Assembly: GCA_902782595.1 (NCBI GenBank)
Contig: CACZNW010000141.1
Coordinates: forward strand, 1 to 14,223
Length of the DNA stretch: 14,223 nucleotides
Reading direction: 5' to 3'
Source: an uncultured Methanobrevibacter sp.
GTDB lineage: Archaea; Methanobacteriota; Methanobacteria; Methanobacteriales; Methanobacteriaceae
Part shown: piece by piece, positions 4,550 to 11,871 of the stretch
Layout of the letters: the number at the start of each line of letters is the position of its first letter
How positions within the stretch are numbered: the first letter of the stretch is position 1
Translations under genes and position numbers: made by a program
The notes under the pieces: generated by a model
What the model was told of the DNA's origin: nothing
Databases searched by the model: none
Seen by the model: the letters and a program-made list of their open reading frames with translations, nothing else

Positions 4550-6552
4550 TCTTTTTCATATTTTTTTCTCTGATGATACTCTTCATCGATGTCACATTTT
4601 CCGGATGGTAAAACCCGTATAATATCGTCAAGGGTTAGCAAATCATCTTCATTTATTCTGTTAATAATTTTCTTTGCTATTGCTTCTTTTTTTGTAAATC
4701 CAGGTTTTATAACAACATAATTGTCACAATGTGCTTCCAGAGCTTCGATTGGACCGGCCATTATTCGTCTGCCTTCGTAGTCAACTATTCCAATAGCTAA
4801 TTTTACTCTTGCGCCCCGAATGAAATTTCTATGACCTCTAATAACAAATGATCCTTTCGGTAAAAATTCTCCCGATTCGGGTGTTTTTGTAACCTGATCC
4901 GGATGCACCCAAAATACGTCCTGAGATGTGAAACCCATCGACCAAGCAGATGAAAATGATGCTGCAAACTCCCCGGATTCTTTAAGAATATTGTCATTTA
5001 ATTTACTACCATTTAATTTTATGGCAGTTGATGATGCACCATGTATATCTGCATGTAAATAAATGTCATTTGGTTCCAAGTATTTTTTGACAACACTTTC
5101 GTTACTGTTGGCATCCCTTCCTCCGATGACCAGAATCCCATCGGAACTTACAAACCATCTCAATTTCTCAAACCACTTCAGATTTTTCTTGACTCTCTTT
5201 TTGGGAACTGAAATGTTTTCCATTGCGGTTTCCTTTTTGGATTTTATTTCTTCAAGCTGTTTTTTGGTATTCTCAATAGCTATTTGTGCTCCCTTTGTTT
5301 TCCGTTTAGCCTTTTTAGCTTTTTCATAATAAATTTCAGCATTTTCGGGCAGTGTCAATTTCGGATCAATTATAATTGTTGTATCATCAATGTTTAAGGT
5401 TAAAACACCCATTTTGTCAATGGATTCATAAATCTGAGCTTCGGGCATGCCGTCCTTTTTGGCCTTTTTCAGGGTTTTTCCAATTTCTTTAAAGGAGTAG
5501 TCTTTACTCCTTGCCCGGTTAACGACATCAACTATATTTTGAATTGTGTTGTAATTAGAATAAATTACCTCTCCCTTATGCTGGCTGTCTTCGATAGTTT
5601 TATAAAAATTATCAAGTGTTTCTTGCTGTAAACGTAACCGTTTTTCAAACTTGTTTACTTTTTTATTCCATGCTGTTTCCTTGACCTTTTTTATGTCGGT
5701 GTTGACTTTTTTGGAATAAAATTCGTCGCATGCCTCATTGAATGTTTCATAATATGTTTTTTCATAATCCTCATATTTAATCAGGTCAAGTGCAACAACA
5801 TCCTCTCGGGTTTCATTCTTAACAATCTGGGGCCTGACGGATTCCTCATTCAAACTGTCAAATAAATCCTTAAATCCTCTGTACAGTCCGGTTAACTGAT
5901 CGTCGGTGACTTCACTGTTGCGTGTTTTTTTCTCAATTTCCACAAATTCATTCGCCCTTTCGATTATCTCTTCAGCGTATAATCCTCCAAAACCGTTTAT
6001 TGCGAGGGTTCTTACAATATCACTTTCATTATCTCTGAACAATGATTTGAATTCATCTTCACTTGCGGAAATCGGATTGATTCCCCTCTCTTCCGGGAAA
6101 ATGTACTCTCTTTTTGAACTTATGTCTCTTGTGCTCCAGTGCTTTCTTTTAAGAGGTAGTATGATATTGTTTTCATCATCCAAAAGAATTATGTTTCCCT
6201 TGTCGAATAATTCTACAATGATTGTATAATATTTATCCTTTTTAACTCTTATTTCAACTACCCTGTCGAAATTATGCTGTTTAACACTTTCAACATGTGC
6301 ACCCTTGATTCTTTTTCTTAAAAGCATAGGGAAGGTGGGCGGTGTAGTCGGGTTTTCAAGAGGATACTGGCTGGTATGTATTCGGGAACCGCACTGCATT
6401 ACCAAATCGATTCTGCCGGTTCCAGGTACATGAAACCTCATAACAACAATATCTTTGGTGGGTTGGAAGGATTTATCTACTCTTGCACCGCTCAATAAAT
6501 TATTCAATTCATTACTTACTGTAAAAATGTCAACATTTGACATGGACTTCAT
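4546..6552 (-). CDS. rqcH: RqcH/Rqc2/NEMF-family ribosome quality control protein
   Basis: A 668-residue archaeal member of the NFACT family, which binds stalled large ribosomal subunits with peptidyl-tRNA and, in bacteria and eukaryotes, adds C-terminal Ala (or Ala/Thr) tails. Visible parts: an NFACT-N domain with SVDIFTV-type N-terminus and the conserved D96-R97 pair (NFDRVVEI) needed for tailing in homologues; a helical section; a lysine-rich coiled coil at about 270-450; and the NFACT-R domain from about residue 460 (WFEKLRWFVSSDG, HADIHGASS). The eukaryotic NFACT-C domain is absent, as expected. ATG 6552 is chosen because GGTGA (6562-6558) lies five bases upstream; the frame opens earlier at TTG 6576. 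It diverges from the EMC6-like gene and converges on the UPF0173 gene. Older annotations call this family fibronectin-binding protein. Confidence 0.9.
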   Translation of the reverse strand: MKSMSNVDIFTVSNELNNLLSGARVDKSFQPTKDIVVMRFHVPGTGRIDLVMQCGSRIHTSQYPLENPTTPPTFPMLLRKRIKGAHVESVKQHNFDRVVEIRVKKDKYYTIIVELFDKGNIILLDDENNIILPLKRKHWSTRDISSKREYIFPEERGINPISASEDEFKSLFRDNESDIVRTLAINGFGGLYAEEIIERANEFVEIEKKTRNSEVTDDQLTGLYRGFKDLFDSLNEESVRPQIVKNETREDVVALDLIKYEDYEKTYYETFNEACDEFYSKKVNTDIKKVKETAWNKKVNKFEKRLRLQQETLDNFYKTIEDSQHKGEVIYSNYNTIQNIVDVVNRARSKDYSFKEIGKTLKKAKKDGMPEAQIYESIDKMGVLTLNIDDTTIIIDPKLTLPENAEIYYEKAKKAKRKTKGAQIAIENTKKQLEEIKSKKETAMENISVPKKRVKKNLKWFEKLRWFVSSDGILVIGGRDANSNESVVKKYLEPNDIYLHADIHGASSTAIKLNGSKLNDNILKESGEFAASFSSAWSMGFTSQDVFWVHPDQVTKTPESGEFLPKGSFVIRGHRNFIRGARVKLAIGIVDYEGRRIMAGPIEALEAHCDNYVVIKPGFTKKEAIAKKIINRINEDDLLTLDDIIRVLPSGKCDIDEEYHQRKKYEKD

Positions 6553-6640
6553 TGTATTCACCACTTTTTTCATCAATACTTTAATATATTATAACTCACT
6601 AAAATTATATTAATATATTTAATTTAATGGAGGATATAAA
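6553..6640. promoter_or_regulatory. Divergent promoter between rqcH and the EMC6-like gene
   Basis: An 88-base AT-rich spacer. TATA-like stretches at 6584-6593 (rightward) and 6604-6618 (leftward, read on the minus strand) could serve the two directions. GGAGG at 6629-6633 is seven bases before the TTG start at 6641. That strong site justifies using a TTG codon. Confidence 0.4.
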
Positions 6641-6913
6641 TTGGACGCTACTATTAAAGTTACAAGTATTCATATTGTATTTGGTCTTATAGCAGCTTTG
6701 TTTTCAGCCGCATTATCTCTCGGTTGGTTCGGTTTTAAAAATGACGTTTTTGCATTTTTTGTAGCAGCTATAATACTTTATTTTGTTGGTCAATTTTCTA
6801 AAAAAATCGCTGGCGATGAAATCTCCGGATTCAGCCAATGGTTATGGGATGGAATTTCACCATTTTTCTTTACATGGGTTATTGCATACACTTTATTTGT
6901 ATTATACCTATAA
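6641..6913 (+). CDS. Small three-TM protein, EMC6-like
   Basis: A 90-residue membrane protein with helices at about 8-28, 34-52 and 71-90. The HIVFGLIAALFSA first helix, the short loop, the central helix and the WLWDGISPFFFTW third helix resemble small archaeal proteins annotated as EMC6-like, which are related to a core subunit of the eukaryotic ER membrane insertase; I make that link from memory and with modest certainty. The start is TTG 6641, supported by GGAGG seven bases upstream; no ATG fits. The stop overlaps the stop of the convergent DUF2070 gene by six bases. It diverges from rqcH, which suggests, but does not prove, a link between membrane-protein biogenesis and handling of stalled ribosomes. 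Confidence 0.65.
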   Translation: MDATIKVTSIHIVFGLIAALFSAALSLGWFGFKNDVFAFFVAAIILYFVGQFSKKIAGDEISGFSQWLWDGISPFFFTWVIAYTLFVLYL

Positions 6914-8728
6914 TCCCCCAAAGAAAATCCATATAAATGCGATAAATAATGAGGTAATAAGTAAAACTGGAGCTATAATCTTGCTGACGGCCACTACTGA
7001 ACTTATTGTTGAAATCAGTTCTGTTGAATTTTTAGGGCCGAATGTATTCAGATTTTCTATTTTTTCGGTTCCAGTACCAACTTCTACTTTTTCCAAATCT
7101 TTCAGAGCTTCCTGAATACTTATTTTAACATATTCTATTATTTCTTTTCTTTTTGTTATGCCGATAGGGTTGTAACCTCTTGAAAGGGTATTGACCGTAT
7201 GGGTGTCGGTTGTCATCACTTCAATTTCATCTATTCCCAGATCACTTGTGGCATCAATGATTTCCTGTCTGAATCCTATTTCCATATTGTTTGCATCAAA
7301 CAGGACATATGCAGTTTTTTGACCACCAACTTCGACAACCATTGTTTTTATGCCGCTTTCACCAACACCGTCATGCTTGTCAAGAGTTTCCATATTGTTA
7401 TGGTAACATCCAACTCTGATTTCATGTTCCGGCTGTTCGGGGTCAATTGTATCGATAACGTCAATCAGTTCAAATACTTCGGAATTTCCAGGAAGCACTT
7501 CTCCGCTTTCGGGTGTAAAGGAATTGTGACAGTCAACAATAATTGAATCCTGTACATTACAGTGGCTTCTGCTTTGGGCCATCATGCTCAATCCGACTCC
7601 AAATTCAATATCGTCAACGGCTTCAGGGGCAAATGTTGACAGGATAACCATGCTTCTGTTGAAAAACTGCACACCTATCTTTGCTTTTTTTGACTGATAT
7701 CTTTTGAATTTACTTGCTTTTGAACCATATGTAACTCTTTCCAATCCTTTCTTCACTGCACTTTCGATTTTATCGATTTCTGCTACGGCTATGGGGTTGA
7801 AGTCGTGTGTTGAAGGACCGTGGGCAACCATAGTGAAGTGACTGAATCTATCTGCAAGAATTGTGGGCATATTTGACCCTCCCAAATCACCGAGAGGTCC
7901 CGGATGGACAGACGGTGAGATGAACAGTGCTTTAATTCCATTTTCGGTTTTAAAACTGACAAATGAAACAATTGTATCTATCGGTTCGCTCATATTTTCA
8001 AACAGTCCTTCCAGGGAGTTTGATCCTTCATTCATATGTGCAATGAACAGACTCAATAAATCCAGAACACCAATACTCAGATTTTTCTTGAATGGGGAGG
8101 CGATTATTTTGATAAATGCGTAAATGGCTAAAACAAATATTATTGCTGCAACCAGTGCTTTAAGTGTAATCTGAAGTATTAAAGGCCCCATGAAACTGGT
8201 GTCAATGAATAAGAATGAGATTGATATGTACATTGCAATTATAAGTACCGGTTGAATAAGACCTGTCAGGGCTGCAACGGTAAATCTAACTTTGGATGTT
8301 GCCCAGAAAACCAGGGTATTGAATCCGTAAATCAGAACACATGCAAACAACATGGAATTTATAAATATGTCCACATTAATCAGCCTTGAGATAATGCATC
8401 CCAGAAGGACAAATATTCCCAGAATGGTCATTGAAAGACCTGATAAAAACATTGAATGTTTAATCTTTAAGTTGATTCCGTGAAGACTGCTGATTACCTG
8501 TTGATTTAATGCGCCACTCATAATTGAAGTTATACCAAGCACTACAAATCCGAATAATCCTCCATAAATGAAATCTTCAAGTATTCCCTGATTGGGTGTT
8601 AAATCAATTAAATAATAAGCGCTACCGATTAAAAAACTTATTATCATCATTCCGATTATGGAATATTTAGTTTTTGGCAGGGTTTTAATATATTTTGATA
8701 ATCCTGCAACACTGCTCATGCTTGACAT
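6908..8728 (-). CDS. DUF2070 family membrane protein
   Basis: A 606-residue integral membrane protein of the archaeal DUF2070 family; function unknown. About six helices occupy residues 22-210 (near 22-41, 54-74, 94-114, 122-142, 150-175 and 185-208). A soluble domain spans about 220-570, and one C-terminal helix (576-602) re-anchors it. The soluble domain has motifs rich in possible metal ligands: SVHPGPLGDLGG (H275), HGPSTHDFNP (H303, H308, D309), DCHNS (D399, H401) and TDTH (D508, H510). I infer a membrane-bound metallo-hydrolase, perhaps acting on lipid or envelope substrates. The start is ATG 8728 with GAGG ten bases upstream; ATG 8719 is an alternative. It diverges from fumarase beta. 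Confidence 0.8.
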   Translation of the reverse strand: MSSMSSVAGLSKYIKTLPKTKYSIIGMMIISFLIGSAYYLIDLTPNQGILEDFIYGGLFGFVVLGITSIMSGALNQQVISSLHGINLKIKHSMFLSGLSMTILGIFVLLGCIISRLINVDIFINSMLFACVLIYGFNTLVFWATSKVRFTVAALTGLIQPVLIIAMYISISFLFIDTSFMGPLILQITLKALVAAIIFVLAIYAFIKIIASPFKKNLSIGVLDLLSLFIAHMNEGSNSLEGLFENMSEPIDTIVSFVSFKTENGIKALFISPSVHPGPLGDLGGSNMPTILADRFSHFTMVAHGPSTHDFNPIAVAEIDKIESAVKKGLERVTYGSKASKFKRYQSKKAKIGVQFFNRSMVILSTFAPEAVDDIEFGVGLSMMAQSRSHCNVQDSIIVDCHNSFTPESGEVLPGNSEVFELIDVIDTIDPEQPEHEIRVGCYHNNMETLDKHDGVGESGIKTMVVEVGGQKTAYVLFDANNMEIGFRQEIIDATSDLGIDEIEVMTTDTHTVNTLSRGYNPIGITKRKEIIEYVKISIQEALKDLEKVEVGTGTEKIENLNTFGPKNSTELISTISSVVAVSKIIAPVLLITSLFIAFIWIFFGGL

Positions 8729-8782
8729 ATCAATTTTTCCTCAATGAATATTTCCTAACCATTAATTTTATTAAATTTAAAA

Positions 8783-8840
8783 TATTATATACTCATAGAT
8801 TTGTATTTATGAGTAATATATATTTACTCATTAAAGGTGA
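8783..8840 (+). promoter_or_regulatory. Promoter with operator-like TGAGT repeats before fumarase beta
   Basis: A TATA-like box (TATTATATA, 8783-8791) is followed by three copies of an ACTCA/TGAGT half-site. ACTCATA 8791-8797 and TATGAGT 8808-8814 form an inverted repeat with a 10-base spacer. TGAGTAA 8810-8816 and TTACTCA 8824-8830 form another perfect inverted repeat with a 7-base spacer. Transcription would begin near 8815, inside the array, so a bound dimeric regulator could block it. GGTGA at 8836-8840 is the ribosome binding site, four bases before ATG 8845. The same spacer may drive DUF2070 leftward. Confidence 0.5.
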
Positions 8841-8844
8841 AATA

Positions 8845-9366
8845 ATGGAAAAAAAATTAGATGTTCCTATTAAAGATGAAAGTTTAAACAATCTTAAAGC
8901 AGGTGATGTGGTTTACCTGACCGGAAATATTTTAACTGCAAGAGACCAGGCCCACAAACGTATCCTTGAACGGGGAGCTCCATTGGATATTGAAGGTGCT
9001 GCACTATTCCATGCGGGACCTATAATCTCTCAAAAGGACGGTAACTATCGGATGGTGGCTATCGGACCCACTACTTCCATGAGAATGAATCCATATCAAA
9101 GTGATGTTCTGGATATGGGTCCGAAAATTGTCATAGGTAAAGGTGGAATGGATGACACTGTAAGAGAAACTTTAATTCGCAATAATGCAGTATATGTTGT
9201 TGCAACAGGAGGTTGTGCCGCATTATATGTGGATGCTGTTGAAGAGATAGAAAGTGTGGATTGGCTTGACCTGGGTATGCCTGAGGCAATATGGAATTTA
9301 AAAGTTAAGGATTTTGGTCCGCTTATAGTTGCTATGGACAGTGAAGGAAATAGTTTATACGACTAA
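8845..9366 (+). CDS. Class I fumarate hydratase, beta subunit
   Basis: The 173-residue C-terminal half of a split, iron-sulfur class I fumarase (related to L-tartrate dehydratase beta), which interconverts fumarate and malate in the incomplete reductive TCA route of methanogens. Family motifs are TARDQAHKR (31-39), GPTTSMRM (75-82 region), GKGGM (98-102) and VVATGGCAALY (118-128). The frame opens far upstream, but ATG 8845 follows GGTGA by four bases and begins with the family N-terminus. The alpha subunit, which carries the [4Fe-4S] cluster, is not adjacent; methanogens often keep the two apart. Pyruvate carboxylase subunit PycA, from the same C4 pathway, lies about 2.5 kb away. Tartrate dehydratase is the other possible assignment but unlikely in this setting. 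Confidence 0.88.
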   Translation: MEKKLDVPIKDESLNNLKAGDVVYLTGNILTARDQAHKRILERGAPLDIEGAALFHAGPIISQKDGNYRMVAIGPTTSMRMNPYQSDVLDMGPKIVIGKGGMDDTVRETLIRNNAVYVVATGGCAALYVDAVEEIESVDWLDLGMPEAIWNLKVKDFGPLIVAMDSEGNSLYD

Positions 9367-9383
9367 TTATCAATATAAAAATA

Positions 9384-9392
9384 CTTATATAT
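9384..9392 (+). promoter_or_regulatory. TATA box for the acidic-protein/PLP-enzyme operon
   Basis: CTTATATAT lies about 70 bases before the ATG at 9459, predicting a start near 9415 and a leader of about 45 bases that includes GGAGG at 9444-9448. The 92-base spacer after fumarase beta holds no other feature that I can see. Confidence 0.45.
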
Positions 9393-9458
9393 GAATTAAA
9401 TTATAGTTATGATTATTAAATTAACAAAATTTCAGATTAATTTGGAGGAAGTGTTATT

Positions 9459-9788
9459 ATGGCTGATATTAATGAATTAGCAGAAAAAAAGTTTAAATCA
9501 AGAATGACTAAAATTAGAAAATCCAACAGGGAACCTGAAGAAAAAGCTAAGTTTTCTGAAAAGATCGGTATTTCTCTGGAACTGGAATTCCAAAATAAAA
9601 ACCCCGATAAACTTACTGATGGTATTACTATCATCACCAGTCCTGAGGGTAAAGTTTTGTATGCAGATTATTTTTATGGAATCCCTGAAGAAGATGAATA
9701 TACTAATGTTGAAATTGGTGAAAAACAATTAAAATCAATCATTGAGTTCTTTGGCGATTTTAAAGTAGAATTGGATGATTCTGATTAG
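9459..9788 (+). CDS. Small charged protein, unrecognised, coupled to the PLP enzyme
   Basis: A 109-residue soluble protein that I do not recognise. Residues 8-35 are a basic, probably helical segment (EKKFKSRMTKIRK and following). The middle is strand-like (GITIITSPEGKVLYADYFYG), and the C-terminus is strongly acidic (KVELDDSD). There is no signal peptide, membrane helix or cysteine cluster. GGAGG ten bases upstream supports the start. Its TAG stop directly abuts the ATG of the PLP enzyme (TAGATG), so the two are translated as a coupled pair and the product is a candidate partner or regulatory subunit of that enzyme. This is inferred from context only. Confidence 0.7.
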   Translation: MADINELAEKKFKSRMTKIRKSNREPEEKAKFSEKIGISLELEFQNKNPDKLTDGITIITSPEGKVLYADYFYGIPEEDEYTNVEIGEKQLKSIIEFFGDFKVELDDSD

Positions 9789-10943
9789 ATGATAATTAAT
9801 AATTCATTAGATGAAGTTAGAAAAAGAGAAAATGCTCTTTCGATTATTAAGAATATAGTTGAAAATAATGGCAGGGCCTGTTTATTTGACCTAACAGGTC
9901 TTTCCGGTGGTTTTATAGCAAGTCCTTCTGAATTAAGTCTTTTGGAAACCTATGTGGGTCCGGCAATTTTTGAAGATGCACTTCAGGAAGTCGGGATAAA
10001 ACATATGGGCGGTGAAAAGGTTCTTGCATTAAACAGAACTTCTTCCGGAATTTTAGCCACCATATTAACATTGGTTAAAAAAGATTCCAACGTTGTGCAT
10101 TATCTGGCAAAACTGCCTGCTCATCCGTCAATACCACGTAGCTGTAACCTTGTCGGGGCCAATTATTTTGAAACTGATATTTTTGAAGAATTTACTATAC
10201 CTGAAAACACATCACTTGTTGTAATCACCGGTTCTACAATGGACCATCAGGTAATTGATGAGGCCGAATTTAAAAGGATAATTCAGATGGCGCATGAGAG
10301 AAATATTCCTGTAATGGTTGATGATGCATCAGGGGCAAGACTTAGAACCGTTGTATTTAATCAGCCAAGAGCATGTGATTTGGGAGCAGACATTGCCATT
10401 ACAAGTACAGATAAACTGATGCCTGGTCCAAGAGGGGGACTTATGGCAGGCCGTAGGGATTTAATTGATGAAATAAAGGTTAAGGTTAATCAGTTCGGTC
10501 TTGAAGCTCAGCCGCCGCTTGTGCTTGCAATGTTAAACGGCATTAAAAACTTCAATGGTGAAAATCTGGTTAAAAGTTACAACAGAAAAGATCAGTTATC
10601 TGATTTATTGGATTTGAAATTCAATAATTTTGAAAAAACCCCTACAGGAGTCATGATTTCACCTGAAGGACTGGCCGGTGAAGTAAATATTTCTCATAAC
10701 TTGTCTGATGATGATCTGGCATTTATTTTTTCATTTATTTTACTGAAAGATTATGGGATTATCACCATTCCGGCTGTCGGGATGCCCGGTGCATCACCAA
10801 CAATAAGATTTGACTTGTCTACCCGTGATGCATTTAATTTGAATTTAAAAGATTTATCAAAAAAAATAGAGTCTTCATTTGACAAATTACTTGATGTAAT
10901 TCCAAATGAAGAAAAATGTAGGGAGATTGTATTTAGTTTTTAA
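9789..10943 (+). CDS. PLP-dependent enzyme, MJ0158 (TIGR03576/UPF0425) family
   Basis: A 384-residue fold-type I pyridoxal-phosphate protein resembling bacterial selenocysteine synthase SelA and the archaeal MJ0158 family. Visible features: TSSGILATIL (84-93) in the phosphate-binding region, VDDASGAR (177-184) supplying the aspartate that pairs with the PLP ring nitrogen, and TSTDKLMPGPRGGLMAG (205-221), in which K209 is the expected Schiff-base lysine. The reaction is unknown. Archaea make selenocysteine through SepSecS, so a SelA role is unlikely. The start ATG abuts the stop of the small acidic protein, and no other ribosome binding site is clear. Its stop overlaps the end of birA on the opposite strand by 11 bases. 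A role in amino-acid or cofactor chemistry is possible. Confidence 0.82.
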   Translation: MIINNSLDEVRKRENALSIIKNIVENNGRACLFDLTGLSGGFIASPSELSLLETYVGPAIFEDALQEVGIKHMGGEKVLALNRTSSGILATILTLVKKDSNVVHYLAKLPAHPSIPRSCNLVGANYFETDIFEEFTIPENTSLVVITGSTMDHQVIDEAEFKRIIQMAHERNIPVMVDDASGARLRTVVFNQPRACDLGADIAITSTDKLMPGPRGGLMAGRRDLIDEIKVKVNQFGLEAQPPLVLAMLNGIKNFNGENLVKSYNRKDQLSDLLDLKFNNFEKTPTGVMISPEGLAGEVNISHNLSDDDLAFIFSFILLKDYGIITIPAVGMPGASPTIRFDLSTRDAFNLNLKDLSKKIESSFDKLLDVIPNEEKCREIVFSF

Positions 10944-11850
10944 TTATACATTCTCCGGATATTACTTTTTCCAAACTGCCGTCGATTTTTTCAACAACCA
11001 GTGCGCCTTCTTTGGAAATGCCTACTACATAACCGTCATAATATTTGTTGTAAGGTTTTCTGATTTCTACAATTTTGCCTATGGTGTATGAACGTTTTCT
11101 CCATTCTTTTAGGATTTCCTCATAACCTTCATGGTTAAACAGTTCACTTATTTTTTCAAATTCTTCCAAAAAGATTCTTATTAAAAGATTAGCATCTCCT
11201 TTTCTTCCGAGTTCCTTTTCAAGGGTTGTTGTGCCGTCCTGTAATTCTTCGGGGAATTCTTCGATATCCAGATTTGCATCAATACCGACTCCGATAATAA
11301 CGTTCTCAATGGTATTGAATTTTGCAACTGCTTCGGTTAAGATTCCGCAGACCTTCTTATTTCTGATTATTATGTCGTTGGGCCATTTGATTTCGGGATT
11401 TTCAACACCTATTTTTTCAAGAGTTTTTGCAACGGCAACTCCTGTTGCCAGTGTGATAAGAGGAATATGGGAATGGTCAACATCGGGCTGAAGTATGATT
11501 GACAGCCATACTCCTCCCAGTGGGGATTCCCAGGATTTTCCTGATCTTCCTCTTGCATCAGTCTGCTTTTCAGAGATTACAATGCTTCCGTTTTCAGCAT
11601 TGTTTTCGGATAAGAATTTGGCTACGGTATTTGTTGAACTGACTTCATTGTAGATATACAAGTTTTTACCAATATATTTTGTGTTTAAGTCTTTTGAGAT
11701 TTCAGATGCTTTAATATAGTCTGTTTCCTGTTTGCCGATGTCTTTAACCAGATTTGCAAAATCATGAATGTCAACATCCCTGATTTCACTGATTGTTTCA
11801 TCGGAGATGTTGCCGCTTTTTTTAAGCAGTTTGATTATTTCATCTCTCAT
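10933..11850 (-). CDS. birA: Biotin protein ligase
   Basis: A 305-residue enzyme that makes biotinyl-AMP and transfers biotin to a carrier-domain lysine, here presumably on the PycB subunit of pyruvate carboxylase. Catalytic-domain motifs: SSTN (71-74), EKQTDARGRSGKSW (94-107, the biotin/AMP loop), KWPND (155-159) and GVGID (187-191, where many homologues have Asn at the last position). A small C-terminal domain lies at about 255-305. The first 60 residues are charged and helical and could be a degenerate winged-helix DNA-binding domain of the bacterial BirA type; the match is poor. GGAG seven bases upstream supports ATG 11850. The gene follows pycA with a 21-base gap, so the two are one operon. 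Its end overlaps the PLP-enzyme gene. Confidence 0.9.
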   Translation of the reverse strand: MRDEIIKLLKKSGNISDETISEIRDVDIHDFANLVKDIGKQETDYIKASEISKDLNTKYIGKNLYIYNEVSSTNTVAKFLSENNAENGSIVISEKQTDARGRSGKSWESPLGGVWLSIILQPDVDHSHIPLITLATGVAVAKTLEKIGVENPEIKWPNDIIIRNKKVCGILTEAVAKFNTIENVIIGVGIDANLDIEEFPEELQDGTTTLEKELGRKGDANLLIRIFLEEFEKISELFNHEGYEEILKEWRKRSYTIGKIVEIRKPYNKYYDGYVVGISKEGALVVEKIDGSLEKVISGECIIKN

Positions 11851-11871
11851 TATGTATCTCCAATGGAAATC

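Noticed and set aside
5063..5329. Open frame opposite rqcH with hydrophobic character
   Set aside because: It is antisense to the lysine-rich coiled coil, which yields Phe/Leu-rich shadows; the sense frame has all RqcH motifs.
7199..7546. 115-codon frame opposite DUF2070
   Set aside because: It lies wholly within the conserved soluble domain of DUF2070 on the other strand, with no start signal.
9789..10943. Selenocysteine synthase SelA
   Set aside because: The fold family is similar, but archaeal selenocysteine synthesis uses SepSecS, and no selenocysteine system is visible here.
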